Shown: positions 1 to 9,460, counted from the stretch's first letter. The stretch: 64,000 nucleotides of DNA from Hexactinellida sp. DTS-2022 (GCA_028753945.1 JAPNXP010000005.1:1426001-1490000), one strand, 5' to 3'. The notes: generated by a model not told the origin, from the letters alone. A program made the numbers and translations.

Positions 1-53
1 TACAATAAAGTCAATGTGTTAAAATATACAAATATATCAAATAGACATGTAAG

Positions 54-1006
54 CAGAGTGGAGCATGGGTCGATGGGTCGATGGGTCATGGGTCATGGGT
101 CAGATGGGTCACCTAAATCGATGGGTCAGATGGGTCATGGGTCACGGCTCCGTGACCCATGACCCATGACCCATGTGGAATTTCAATGTAATCTTCAGTT
201 AAAATACGTTTCACTCATCATCATCAATATTATTATAACATTGATGTGCATTGAAATACTAAACGTATTCGACATTGCAACAAGTAGGTTTGTTGAGGTA
301 ATTTAAACGGTTATTCTGTTATTCTGTTAATGTTACACTATAGTATTTAGATATTTAAAATTGTGTGATGGGTCAATGGGTCACTCGATGGGTCATGGGT
401 CAATGGGTCAGAAATGGGATGGGTCAGATGGGTCATGGGCAGGGTTGGGTCCAAATACGTATTTGTACTTGTATTTGTATTTGATTTTTCTGAAATTGGG
501 TATTTGTATTTGTATCTGTATTTGAATATCATATGTTAGGTGTATTTGTAATTGTATTTGAAGTCGAGAATAAGTATTCATATATGTATTTGTATTTGGT
601 TTCTATATTTGACAAATAAATTTATAACACGAAAGATTGTGTTGCTGGTAAAATATTTCGTCCAGATAGATGTCGCCTAAGTGATGAACGTTTCGAACAA
701 CATATCATTAATTGCAACCAAGAAAAGTATAGTGATAGTTAAACTAGGTAATTTATGATAGAAATAATATTTAATAACAATTATCGTTTTCTGTGAGAAT
801 TTTGTTTAATTTGGTAATTGCTAAATCGTATTTGTATTTGTATTTGTATTTGTATTTGTAATTGTATTTGAATCTATTAATTTAGGCGTAATTGTATTCG
901 TATTTGGTTTCTGCTCAGTGTATTTGTATTTGTATTTGATCAAGAAAAATGTATTTGAACCCAACCCTGGTCATGGGTCACCAATGTTGACCCATGGTCC
1001 ACTCTG
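54..1006. mobile_element. hAT-type MITE, CAGAGTGG family (with nested insert)
   Basis: Terminal inverted repeats CAGAGTGGAGCATGGGTC (left) and GACCCATGGTCCACTCTG (right) bound the element. A perfect 8-bp target duplication, CATGTAAG, lies at 46-53 and 1007-1014, which is the hAT signature. The interior is largely a degenerate array of GATGGGTC/ATGGGTCATGGGTC words. It has no coding capacity. A second MITE (440-969) is inserted inside it. Further copies of the family lie at 40366-41494 and 40494-41040. Confidence 0.85.
440..969. mobile_element. hAT-type MITE, CAGGGTTGGG family with GTATTT-repeat interior
   Basis: Inverted ends CAGGGTTGGGTCCAAATAC and its counterpart at 950-969 are flanked by a perfect 8-bp duplication, GTCATGGG (432-439 and 970-977). 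The subterminal sequence on both sides consists of GTATTTGTATTT hexamers in opposite orientation. The element therefore looks like a simple repeat but is a folded transposon. It is nested in the CAGAGTGG MITE. Confidence 0.85.
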
Positions 1007-1078
1007 CATGTAAGTCAATGTGTTAAAAGTATACAAATATATCAAATATACATGTAAGTCAAATGTGTTAAAAGCATT
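1007..1078. repeat. Short tandem repeat, about 44-bp unit
   Basis: The unit CATGTAAGTCAATGTGTTAA plus an AT-rich tail recurs at 9-53, 1007-1050 and 1051-1078 (partial). The hAT MITE at 54-1006 landed inside this array, which is why matching sequence lies on both of its sides beyond the 8-bp TSD. Confidence 0.6.
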
Positions 1079-1173
1079 CAAATCTTAGTACGTACTACGG
1101 ATATGAATGTGATGAACTTTAAAAGTATACAAACGCAAATTTATCACAATATTATTTTGTAATTAAACTGTCA

Positions 1174-1228
1174 ATCGTTCCGTTCCGTTCCGTTCCGTTC
1201 CGTTCCGTTCCGTTCCGTTCCGTTCCGT
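1174..1228. repeat. (CGTTC)n pentanucleotide microsatellite
   Basis: About eleven consecutive copies of CGTTC. Isolated CCGTTCCGTAAATTAGG words recur at 1264-1282, so the array may be the expanded subterminal part of a small element like the other simple-repeat-bearing MITEs here. Confidence 0.8.
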
Positions 1229-1283
1229 AAATTAAAATTAGGCATCAACAAATTACGGAACTATTCCGTTCCGTAAATTAGGT

Positions 1284-1617
1284 ATGTCCTATAATTTGTC
1301 CATCTCCCCCATTTATAGAGGTCATTTTGTATGGGATACTAATTCCTATATAATTAAGGTCCCCCATTCCCCACTTCCCCGCTTATAGAGGATTATTTGT
1401 ATGGAAATTAAGGAATATCAGGGCCATAGCCACTGGTCAGGTTGGTCAGGTTTCAACCTGACCACTTTTGGTTGATTAATTTCCCAATATGGCACCACTC
1501 TGGTAAGATTAACATGACCACTTTGATTTTGGTGGCTACGGCCCTGAATATGGGCCAAAATTTCACGGTTATAGAGGTTCCCCATTTATAGAGACCCCAC
1601 TTATAGAGGTTGCACTG
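1284..1617. mobile_element. Mariner/pogo-like MITE fragment (right end)
   Basis: The right terminus CCCACTTATAGAGGTTGCAC ends in ACTGTA, as in the complete copy at 12977-13477. Internal words such as CCCATTTATAGAGG and CCGCTTATAGAGG also match that copy. The left terminus is missing. The fragment is itself interrupted by a small element at 1419-1546. Confidence 0.6.
1419..1546. mobile_element. Small inverted-repeat element, CAGGGCCATAGCCAC family
   Basis: The ends CAGGGCCATAGCCAC and GTGGCTACGGCCCTG are inverted. The flanks share only AATAT, so the target duplication is short or eroded. The interior contains repeated GGTCAGGTT words. No coding sequence is present. Confidence 0.6.
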
Positions 1618-1648
1618 TACATTATATCACATTAAATCTACAACTCAC

Positions 1649-2442
1649 AGAATTGACTATACTATTCCCTTGAATGGTGCTGCTGCTCTTGTGTGACATC
1701 ACCAACCCGTTGGGGGCAACCTCGGAAGAGAAAATTCTCGGGAAGGGGTGTCTGAGGAAGAGGGGGGAGTTGGCTAGCATAGAGAAGCTGGCACAAGCCG
1801 TGTACCTACTCCCGAACTCATGACTGATGACGTCACTAAGTGACGTGTACGAGTCATAAGAACTGCCGCCTATGTCGAACAACCTGTAGGAGGCGGGTAT
1901 CCCTCTAGCCACGCTACAGGCCGCTATGGGGCCGGCGGAGGGGTGCAGGGAGGGGGTCAGATAGACTCCGGAGGAGAGCGGGTGCAGGGATAGGGAGTGC
2001 TGAAGGGTAGATCCGGCGAGGAGGGGGAGGGGCAGCAGAGTCGAGAGGGAGGTCAGCTTGCGTCCCGACTGGGTGAGGAGGGAGGTGTAGTCCTGGAGAT
2101 CCAGACCGGACTCAGGAATGCGATAGATGAGCGAGCAGGTGTCCACAGCTGCGGCTAGCACGGCAGCCGTCTGGTGGGGCAGAGACTGGTGCGAGAGGAA
2201 GGGGAGGGTGGGGGGAGAGCTCGAGAGGGGAGTCAGCATGGAGGAGTACTCTAGCCAGTCGGAGAGATTGAGTGCCATAGTGAGGCGAGTGGAGAACGTA
2301 TCGAATGAGTGGGAGGGCCCGAGAGGGGGCAGAAAGGGTAAGCAATACCTTGCTGACTTGTGGAACTCGTCAGAGAGGGAGTGTAGCAGCTGAGACCCGA
2401 GACTCCCGAACCCGTCCTCTAGACTGGACAACAGCTGGAATC
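1649..2442 (-). CDS. MSTO1: Misato homolog, exon 3 (C-terminal segment, incomplete)
   Basis: Encodes about 264 residues of the Misato segment II/tubulin-like part of the protein. Misato is a conserved cytosolic protein linked to mitochondrial distribution and fusion and, in flies, to tubulin chaperoning and mitosis. The exon opens after an AG acceptor (2444-2443) in phase 1. Gly then joins exon 2 to give LQGFQLLSSLEDGFGSLGSQ, the family signature where human Misato has LQGFQ followed by a D/E-G-F segment. Downstream features include a Leu-rich AAAVDTC segment that matches the family's conserved ATALDT region. A strong donor GTGAGT (1648-1643, phase 0) suggests a further exon. The roughly 100 C-terminal residues expected from the family are not visible to the left and probably lie outside the window. 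The ORF otherwise runs to a stop at 1622. Confidence 0.85.
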
Positions 2443-2768
2443 CTATCAGGCAGACAGTGATACAGTGTAGTAGGTGCGCTGATATAAATAATATATTAAT
2501 GTACTATACTATATTAGAGCTCAATCGCTACGAAACGTACTATTTCCGAAAACTAGGTCTGTCACACGATGGTTTTAAAATTTCAAAGATGTCCGGTTAC
2601 ATATTACTAGCGAACACTTTTACTGTGCCGACTATACTATAGTGGCCCAGAGCCCCAGTATTGAAATGACTTCCTTGGTATATTATTATTTTTAGTCCGT
2701 ATCCTTTCTACAGAACAGAGTTTTATTAACTAAGAGCCCAAAATTTCAGGATAGGTATCTCATGGGGG

Positions 2769-2910
2769 CATGGGCGCCAACTTTTGAGGCCGGACACCAA
2801 AAGTTGGGGGGGTCCTAATTGAAAATTGGGGTGGTCCTAATGGGATCGGACCCCCCAACCTTAAAGGTTGGGGGGTCCGACCCCGAAAAAAAGGGAAGTT
2901 GGCGCCTATG
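2769..2910. mobile_element. hAT-type MITE, CATGGGCGCCAAC family
   Basis: Inverted ends CATGGGCGCCAACTTTT and AAGTTGGCGCCTATG are flanked by a perfect 8-bp duplication, CATGGGGG (2761-2768 and 2911-2918). The element is only 142 bp and almost entirely palindromic (ACCCCCCAACCTTAAAGGTTGGGGGGT at the centre), so it can fold into a single hairpin. Confidence 0.8.
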
Positions 2911-3389
2911 CATGGGGGTTACAGACAAGGAATTATCCAAGAGCGCGAGACGCTCCTTTTGGAGTATGATTTTTGGAAAATTTCAATTTAGGAGCGCGAA
3001 AATTTGGAATATTCTCCTATACCGTAACATAAATTTGTGATTTAGGCGTATGAAAATTGGATGAGAGCAGGACTAGGAGCGTATTTACAAATGGCTGTAT
3101 AATACACTGAACCACAGATTGCACCTGGGGTCACGATCACGATTTTGATAATTCACATTTCTATCCCAAAAGTTGACAAAACTTTTAACCAATACCATTC
3201 GAGGGTTCTCCCAGTATGGATTAATGAGTAGCATTCAATTAGCATAAAAGGATTTTCTATCAATTGTTAAGTGTGCATTATAGAATGCCTAACAGAGGCT
3301 GTAATTTAATTGGTCGAGGATAAATTAATGCATCCAATCACATATTTGTGTTCCATCAGCTATTTTTACAGTATTTTCTTTTGGAGGCA

Positions 3390-3444
3390 ATATTAATCAA
3401 CCAACGACCAAAATACAGTACCTCCAAAGGACATGCTGTCGCCG
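3390..3444. repeat. Truncated copy of the dispersed palindromic ATCCAAAATTGCAGC unit
   Basis: Matches the right half of the unit seen whole at 9334-9460 (AACCAACGACCAAAATACAG, then a CCTCCAAAGGACATGCTGTC segment). It stops exactly where the CAGGGTTGGG MITE at 3445 begins. Confidence 0.6.
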
Positions 3445-3693
3445 CAGGGTTGGGTTCAATTATAATTTTCAATTACAATTACAATTACAATTTCGCTATC
3501 GTTAGAATTTTAACTACAATTACAATTACAAATTTAAGGATTTGTGTTTTCCAATTACAATTACTATACTAATTTGTGTTTTCAATTACAATTACAATTC
3601 TACTAATTTGTGTTTTTCAATTACAGTTACAATTACAATTACAATTATGTCAAAAAAGTAAATTAATTACAAATATAATTGAACCCAATCCTA
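3445..3693. mobile_element. hAT-type MITE, CAGGGTTGGG family with TAATTG-repeat interior
   Basis: The left end CAGGGTTGGGTTCAATTATA and the right end TTGAACCCAATCCTA are inverted. The right terminus has decayed from CCCTG to CCTA, and no clear TSD remains. The interior is an ATTACA(ATTACA)n tract on both arms. A second, left-truncated copy ends near 4811. Confidence 0.7.
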
Positions 3694-3856
3694 TGAGTAG
3701 ATAGATGGCTGAGTACTGAATGCTCAATATTTACGTATATACCCTCATGATTACAAAAGAGAAGCCATTTATTCATGTAAAATCAACCCCTTATTAGATC
3801 TCTAGCAAAAATGTCAAGCCAAGCCATACTGGTGTCTAATAATTTATATTTATAAT

Positions 3857-4549
3857 TAGGGATGGGACAGAGCTCCGCATCCGCATCCGTATCCGCGGAG
3901 CTCCGCATGATTTATCAACTCCGCCTTTACATCCGAATCCGCGGAGTTTAAAAATCTCGCATCCGCCTAACATCTGAATCCGCGGAGTTTATGAATTTCA
4001 CATCCGTCCCCTCCCAATTAAAGGCTGTTCTCTCTAATAGTCCACTTCTCCACTTATCTAATAGTCCACTTCATTAATTAATTGTCTAACATAATTTTGT
4101 TATTCATTACTAGTTTTATTGCACAGTTTTTGTATGTAATATTGTTCTTCTCTAATTATCCATTCTCTAAGTCCATTTCTTTTATAGTCTACTTCATTAA
4201 ATGTCTAAATGGGGACCCTTTGTCTACAGGTGGACTCTTTGTCTACAGGTGGACTCTTAGAAAGGCCAGATATGCTTACTACTTACACAGTTCATACTCC
4301 CTAATAGTCTGATGTGCATTCATTTGCATGTATTTGTGTGGGAATTAAACTTTGTTCGCCTAATCCCTGTACATATTACGAGAGTCCAAAGTATAGTAAT
4401 AGTACTAAATAAAATATTGTAAAATGAAAGCCAATAGGTTAAAGCTCCGCATCCGCATCCGCATCCGTATCCGCGGAGTTAAAAATTTGGCATCCGCATG
4501 CACATCCGAATTCGCGGATGTGGAAAAATTCGCATCCGTCCCATCCCTA
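3857..4549. mobile_element. hAT-type MITE, TAGGGATGGGAC family (CCGCAT repeats inside)
   Basis: TAGGGATGGGAC and GTCCCATCCCTA form the inverted ends. A perfect 8-bp duplication, TTTATAAT, flanks them at 3849-3856 and 4550-4557. Both subterminal arms carry tandem ATCCGC/CCGCAT words. The middle (about 4015-4435) is unlike the arms: it shares ACAGTTCATACTCCCTAATA with sequence near 59900, so it may be a further nested insertion. Confidence 0.8.
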
Positions 4550-4639
4550 TTTATAATATAGAACACTAGAAAACGTGTAATCGACAATTTTTCGTTCTGC
4601 TTTTAAGAACAAATTATTACCATCAATAATTTCCAAAAT

Positions 4640-4811
4640 GGATTGGTGCTTTATAATTACAATTACAATTATTAGGGATTTCTGTATTACAATTACAATT
4701 ACAATTACAATTATAGGCTTTTGTGTTTTTCAATTACAATTACAATTACAATTATTTCAAAAACGTAATTAATTGTAATTGAATTAATTACAATTATAAT
4801 TGAACCCAACC
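4640..4811. mobile_element. Left-truncated CAGGGTTGGG MITE with TAATTG interior
   Basis: ATTACAATTACA repeats run into an inverted GTAATTGAATTAATTACAAT tract and the terminal TTGAACCCAACC. The CAGGG left end is absent. Confidence 0.5.
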
Positions 4812-5024
4812 AGCTGTAAGTTTAGATTTTAATCAACAAATTCTTCGATACATACCTCACAATTTTCATAGACTTGTATAAAACACAGTTCGTTTATTGC
4901 CTGTATTACTAGTGGTGTAACTTGCTAATAGAGCAATTGCTATTAGGCGAACACTACTGTAGACTAAACTCTGGAAGTTCGCACAAATAATTAAAAAATA
5001 TAAATACGTGTATCATGCATGTAC

Positions 5025-5285
5025 CCTGTAGATGGTCACAATCTTCCACAAAGAAGTGCAGCCGATCTTCAATCAGCTGAGAGAACTCTACAATCTGCAT
5101 GCAGAGAGCTCCCATGCAGTAGGAGTTAGTCTGAGGGAACCCTATCTCCACCTCTCTGGGCAGACAGCATACAGAGCGAGGATGCAGTTCTGTTACGAGG
5201 TAGTCGCTCCAGCAGATCAGCTGATCAGCTAGCTGTTCTGGCGGGGCGTAGCATGCTCCTCTCTCTCCACTGTTCTCAGTCGTAT
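5025..5285 (-). CDS. MSTO1: Misato homolog, exon 2
   Basis: A 261-bp internal exon. The acceptor TTAG (5289-5286) opens in phase 1 and the donor is CAGG|GTACATG (GT at 5024-5023), also phase 1, so both joints keep frame. The translation includes WSDYLVTELHPRS and, further on, EDRLHFFVEDCDHLQG. These are the WSD-x-L...HPRS and EDRLHF-x-VEECD-x-LQG blocks that define the middle of Misato proteins. Tri-exon splicing restores one continuous reading frame of about 460 residues, against about 570 in vertebrates. Confidence 0.9.
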
Positions 5286-5480
5286 CTAACGGGAATAGGG
5301 ATACATTAATATAATAAAGTTTAATCTATAAATTGGCTTTGGATAATTAATCGTCCATCTCAAATCAAAATTGGAATGTTTTAACATAGGTGTCCCATAT
5401 GTTGCAGGTGTGCATCTCGAGCCAAATTTTTGATAAACCATTTTCTTATGATACTTTGAGACCTTTGAAAATTTGTCTGG

Positions 5481-5631
5481 TGACCGCTCAGTAGTTGTTA
5501 GTTAATCTTAGGGTTCATACTTAGTAGATTAGTTAAACAGATCTTAGGTAGTTTAGTATATAGCAAAACTTACTAGTATTTCTCTAACATTCATTAAACC
5601 TGTTATTGTTTACGTTCGCGTTCGCGTCACA
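5481..5631 (+). repeat. 5' LTR of the gypsy element
   Basis: Begins TGACCGCTCAGTAGTTG and ends GTTCGCGTTCGCGTCACA. It matches the 3' LTR base for base except for a few substitutions and a terminal TG-ACC versus TGTAAC difference, so the insertion is not ancient. Confidence 0.9.
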
Positions 5632-5656
5632 TAAATACTAATAGTTTTGATTTCAA

Positions 5657-6247
5657 ATGGCCGCTCCGATGAATATCTCTATCCCTCCTCTGAAAGCAGA
5701 CTAAAGAGTTGAAGAGTGGCAACCCCTATTCGTAGCAGCAACCAGCTCTCTCGCAGCTCATTCTGGAGAACGTGCAGCCGTACTGATTCTGCCATCTTAT
5801 GTGTGTAGAAACGAGTACGAGAGAGATACGGTGCTGTTAGCGATTAAAGAAGAAACTATTGAGGCCGCCTTCAAGGTACTTTGTAATGCGTTAGATCCGC
5901 CTATTGACGAACTAGAGGCCACTGCGCGTTTCCGTAGTATGAACTGGGCCAGGGGGGTTCGAATTGAAGTATTCTTCACCCTTCTCTGGAAAGAGGTTAA
6001 ACGCACTCATTTCCTCAACCGGCAAGTATGTATGGTTCTGACAACGCAGCTTCCTAGTAGGGTTCACTCTGCAACCAAGAAATGGATCCAACAACAAGAA
6101 GGCGACGTATTTACGGACAAGCAAATGCGAGAGTTTTTTGCAACAGTGCAACAAAACTTACGCCAAGCGGATATCCCTCTAGACTACGGGTTTCGGGGCC
6201 GGAGAACAGATCGAGTTTTTGCAAAATTGTTGAACAGGACAATTTGA
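5657..6247 (+). pseudogene. Gag (capsid) of the gypsy element, stop at codon 16
   Basis: The ATG at 5657 follows the 5' LTR closely. An in-frame TAA at 5702-5704 interrupts codon 16, after which the same frame stays open to a TAA ending at 6247. The region is about 195 residues and contains EEWQPLFVAATSS and a Leu/Arg-rich C-terminus, typical of a gypsy capsid. The nucleocapsid zinc knuckles lie downstream in another frame. Confidence 0.7.
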
Positions 6248-6744
6248 ATGAAGATAATCATCTGTCGAGCGATTCCGATATTGAACCCAGAGCAAAAGAG
6301 GTGTATAAGGTTTATCAACCTACCGCCGGACGGCGAAGGAGTTATTATAGAAGCACAAATAGGTATAGTAGCCTCACATGTTTTACTTGTGGTAAGAAAG
6401 GACATGGTTATGCAGCATGCCCAGATCGCGTATGTAGCCAATGTCACAGAAGAGGACACGACGCGACCAACTGTACTAGTTCGGAATGGGGGCAGCCACG
6501 AAATACTAGCCGTAGAGGAAGGGACTACGTGAAAAGTGTGGATAAGCACAATGACCTACTTACAGATGAGGATTCAGCTTCTATTGAAGTCAAGGTGCGA
6601 GGGCTGACAGTTCGTGCATTGTCGGATACCGGTGCCAAAGTGAACGTGATGGACATGCAAACTATGAGAGAACCAGTGTATTTTATAAGGAATAAAAAAA
6701 TGTTTTTTATGTTTTCGTGGAATAAAAAAATGGATTTTCGGTAG
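6082..6744 (+). pseudogene. Nucleocapsid zinc knuckles and start of protease
   Basis: Two consecutive CX2CX4HX4C knuckles (CFTCGKKGHGYAAC and CSQCHRRGHDATNC) are followed about 70 residues later by the retropepsin active site SDTGAKVN. The frame then runs into an A-rich segment with repeated GGAATAAAAAAATG words (about 6690-6850) and stops. That segment interrupts the protease. Confidence 0.75.
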
Positions 6745-6855
6745 AAATGGAATCTTGAAATGGATATCAGACGATAAAAACTCACTATTCAAGGGAGTAA
6801 AAAAATGAAAATAGGAATAAAAGAATGGGCTAGGAATAAAAAAATGGGCTTATAA
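6690..6855. repeat. A-rich insertion with GGAATAAAAAAATGG words, interrupting the protease
   Basis: Five near-identical GGAATAAAA(A/G)AATG words lie between the DTGA motif and the resumption of protease coding at about 6860. It has neither LTR nor obvious inverted ends. It could be a small insertion or an expanded tract. Confidence 0.5.
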
Positions 6856-6877
6856 TATACCCTGGAGAGAACTAGGT

Positions 6878-8065
6878 TTGAGTAACTACCTAAAACCGCG
6901 TGTTGGGCAAGATTATGGTGTTGCAGGAGCACCAGTCGCCGTTGTAGGTACCATCGAATTCCCAATCGAGCTACAGGACAGGGATACTCGTTGGGTACAA
7001 GTACAAGTCTTGGAAGGAGAGGAACAGGCGCTGCTCTTGGGCCGCCAATTCCTTAGATTGTTCGGCCGTGTAACCTTTGATTGGGAAGCAGGAACCATCA
7101 CGCTTGGTACATCCGTCTTCGAAATTCAGGAAAAGGCTACGGGAGGAAATCCGCTCGCCAGGGCCCGGATAATAAAACGTATCGATAATGATTCGTTAAA
7201 GCAGTTAATGGACGGACATAAAACGGACCTAAATCCAAAGCAGCGCGATATATTCGTGGGCATGTTGGAAGAATTCGAAGGATTATTTAGCGATAAACCA
7301 GGACGCAACCAAAGATGCGAGCACGTTATAGATACAGGTAACGCGGCACCTCGAAAATCCAGGCCAAGGAAATGCCCCCGCGTTGGGAAGAGGAAATTAA
7401 CACTCAGCTAAACGAGCTATTGGAACAAGGTTTATGTCGACCATCTAACTCGCCATGGGCGAGTAACGTCGTTTTGGTTACTAAGAAAGATGGACGACAG
7501 CGATTTGCCATAGATTATCGCCCGTTAAACTCAGTCACCAAAAAGGACGCGTACGGCATTCCGCAGGTACAAACTATACTAGATAAGTTGCACGGTTCTC
7601 GGTTCTTCTCGGTCATCGATATTGCTGCAGCCTATTGGGCAGTCCGGGTCAGGGAAGTAGACATCGAAAAGACCGCTTTTAATACTCCAAGGGGCCTATT
7701 TGAAATGACGGTCATGCCCTTTGGGCTAGTTAACGGACAAGCAACTTTCCAGCTTATGATGGACAATACCTTACAAGGGCTCAGACGCACCGAGTCTTAC
7801 ATCGATGATTGCATCGTATACTCAAATGACTTCGAGCAGCACATGCAAGATCTAAGAGCCGTGTTCGACAGTCCACCAAGCAAATCTGCACGTCAAATTC
7901 AAGAAATGCCACTTCTTTCGGGAGGAAGTAGAATTCTTGGGACACGTAGTTACTGTGGTAGGAAGGAAGCCGACGCCTTCCTCCGCAGAAAAATTGTCCA
8001 AATTCCCAGTACCACGAAACGTGACGGAGTTGCAACGATTCCTAGGAGCTATCAACTTTTACAGA
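6878..8065 (+). pseudogene. Protease C-terminus and reverse transcriptase
   Basis: The frame at 6878-7411 carries the end of the protease (LLLGRQFLRLFGRVTFDW) and the linker into RT. The frame then changes near 7372-7411, and the RT core follows to about 7850 with FAIDYRPLN, FSVIDIAAAYW, MPFGLVNGQATFQ and the catalytic YIDD (about 7800). Another frame change follows at about 7860, and coding collapses at a TA repeat at 8066. RT would copy the element's RNA to DNA; this copy cannot be translated as one polyprotein. Confidence 0.85.
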
Positions 8066-8084
8066 GCATATATATATATATATG

Positions 8085-8918
8085 ATATCCGGATCTTTTG
8101 CCAGGATTGCCTGGCGTGCAAAAAAGCTAAACCATCGAATCAAGCACGAGTACCCCTCGAAGAATTTCAGCTAGATGGGGTAGGGCCAGGAGACTTAGTG
8201 GCCATGCATATAGCGACTCTCCCTTGGGCTGATGAAAAGTTCAGATATTTCCTCTGTATTGTTGACGTTTTCACACGGTATGTGGAGTTAGTTCCCTCGC
8301 AAGATCAGACGGCCGCCTCGTTAGGCACGAATTTGAACGAGATTGTGTCTATCGGGGGCACGGGGTGCCCACTGCCTAGAGCCCTATTGACAGATCAGGA
8401 ACACAACGTGGACGGGGTGGAGGTAAGGAACTTGTGTCAAAAGCTGGGGATAGAAAAGAGGCACTCGTCGCCATATCATCCCCAAGCATACGGATTGGTA
8501 GAAAGAACAATCGGCCTGGTCAAGCAAGTAGCTAGATGCTTGACACTGGATCGCCACTTGAGTAAAGAATCATGGTCAGACATCTTACCAGAGGTTGTCT
8601 TTCTATTGCAATAATTCGGAAAATGCTACGACTAAGTTTACACCGCACCTTTTGATGATGGGGAGGCAACCCCTGTCCCCTATTGATGCGATGATTGCAA
8701 AAAGGTGGTCACATACGGGTTCCCACGCGAGATATGTTGAGCAATTACAAGAGGTTGCAGCTAAGTTAAGAAACATAGCCAGAGAAAACGACCGGCAGGG
8801 GAAAATGGAAAGAAACAAGATCCGGAATAAGGGAGCGAAACACCCAAGGTTTGTCAAAGGTGATATGGTCTTAGAAAAGAATGAAACGCGTAGAGATTCT
8901 TTAGAACCTAAATTTTAG
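8085..8918 (+). pseudogene. Integrase catalytic core, first Asp replaced by His
   Basis: The segment begins just before the CLACKKAKPSNQAR stretch. The rve core shows LVAMHIATLPWADE, LLTDQEHNVDG and PYHPQAYGLVERTIG. The second Asp and the Glu of the DDE triad are present. The first position reads His where the second copy in this window (25700 region) reads Asp in LVAMDIATLPW. A frame change occurs near 8600, and the chromodomain-less tail ends at a stop at 8918. Confidence 0.85.
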
Positions 8919-9170
8919 GGGCCTTATGTAGTCTTAGACGTTAGGAGGACCAGTCAAAATGAGGACGCAACTTCCGGCAATATGAGCAGCATTGAAGTAG
9001 AGAACGAAGAAGAGCCAGAAGGGGTAGAGCACCCTCCTAGTATCAGTGACGCGGTACAAGAAGCTGCACGAAGGTACCCACTGCGAGAACGGAAAGCAAA
9101 AGAATATAAGGATTATGTGTTAGATGCGAAAGGCCCTATGTAGACGAAGAAATGTTTTAGAAGGGGGTGA

Positions 9171-9322
9171 TGTAACGCTCAGTAGTTGTTAGTTAACCTT
9201 AGGGTTCATACTTAGTAGATTAGTTAAACAGATCTTAGGTAGTTTAGTATATAGCAAAACTTATTAGTATTTCTCTTACATTCATTAAACCTGTTATTGT
9301 TTACGTTCGCGTTCGCGTCACA
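9171..9322 (+). repeat. 3' LTR of the gypsy element
   Basis: Begins TGTAACGCTCAGTAGTTG immediately after the polypurine tract and ends GTTCGCGTTCGCGTCACA. The 4-bp flank CTGG repeats the sequence before the 5' LTR. Confidence 0.9.
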
Positions 9323-9333
9323 CTGGGCATAAG

Positions 9334-9460
9334 TAAAAATCCAAAATTGCAGCCTGTGCCGACGCATGTTCTTTTTGTGGCACTATATTTTGGTGGTGGT
9401 TTATTGATAGTGCCTCCAAAGGAACATGCTGTCGGCACAGCTGCAATTTTGGATTTTTTC
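9334..9460. repeat. Dispersed palindromic unit, about 125 bp (complete copy)
   Basis: AAAATCCAAAATTGCAGCCTG on the left pairs with CAGCTGCAATTTTGGATTTT on the right, around a TGGTGGTGGTTTATTGATAG centre. Copies of the same hairpin lie at 13930-14035, 16846-16900 plus 19214-19287, 20038-20153, 20723-20852, 21214-21318 and 24245-24367, with a truncated one at 3390-3444. Confidence 0.7.

Larger units (their letters stand above)
2443..5024 (-). other. Intron 2 of misato, about 2.6 kb, filled with MITEs
   Basis: Bounded by a GT at 5024-5023 and an AG at 2444-2443 on the minus strand. It contains the MITEs at 2769-2910, 3445-3693 and 3857-4549 and the TAATTG-rich tract ending near 4811. The stretch 2920-3390 holds degraded GGCGCG-type repeat sequence and nothing that looks like an exon. 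Confidence 0.75.
5481..9322 (+). mobile_element. Ty3/gypsy LTR retrotransposon, defective
   Basis: Two LTRs of about 151 bp (5481-5631 and 9171-9322) differ at only a few sites and are flanked by CTGG (5477-5480 and 9323-9326). A purine-rich tract (AAGGGGGTGA) precedes the 3' LTR. The order is gag, double CCHC zinc knuckle, aspartic protease (DTGA), reverse transcriptase (YIDD) and integrase, which is the Ty3/gypsy order. The RNase H domain and the integrase zinc-binding N-terminus are missing at a TA microsatellite (8066-8084). The internal region is broken by a stop in gag and at least four frame changes. No envelope-like ORF is present. Confidence 0.9.

Noticed and set aside
2112..2393. 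Open frames on both strands opposite misato exon 3
   Set aside because: They overlap a well-supported exon and result from its GC-rich, serine/leucine-rich composition. The minus-strand frame that matches Misato is the only supported one.
5631..5656. tRNA primer-binding site after the 5' LTR
   Set aside because: The sequence following the LTR (TAAATACTAATAG) does not obviously match a tRNA 3' end by eye. A search against tRNA genes would be needed.
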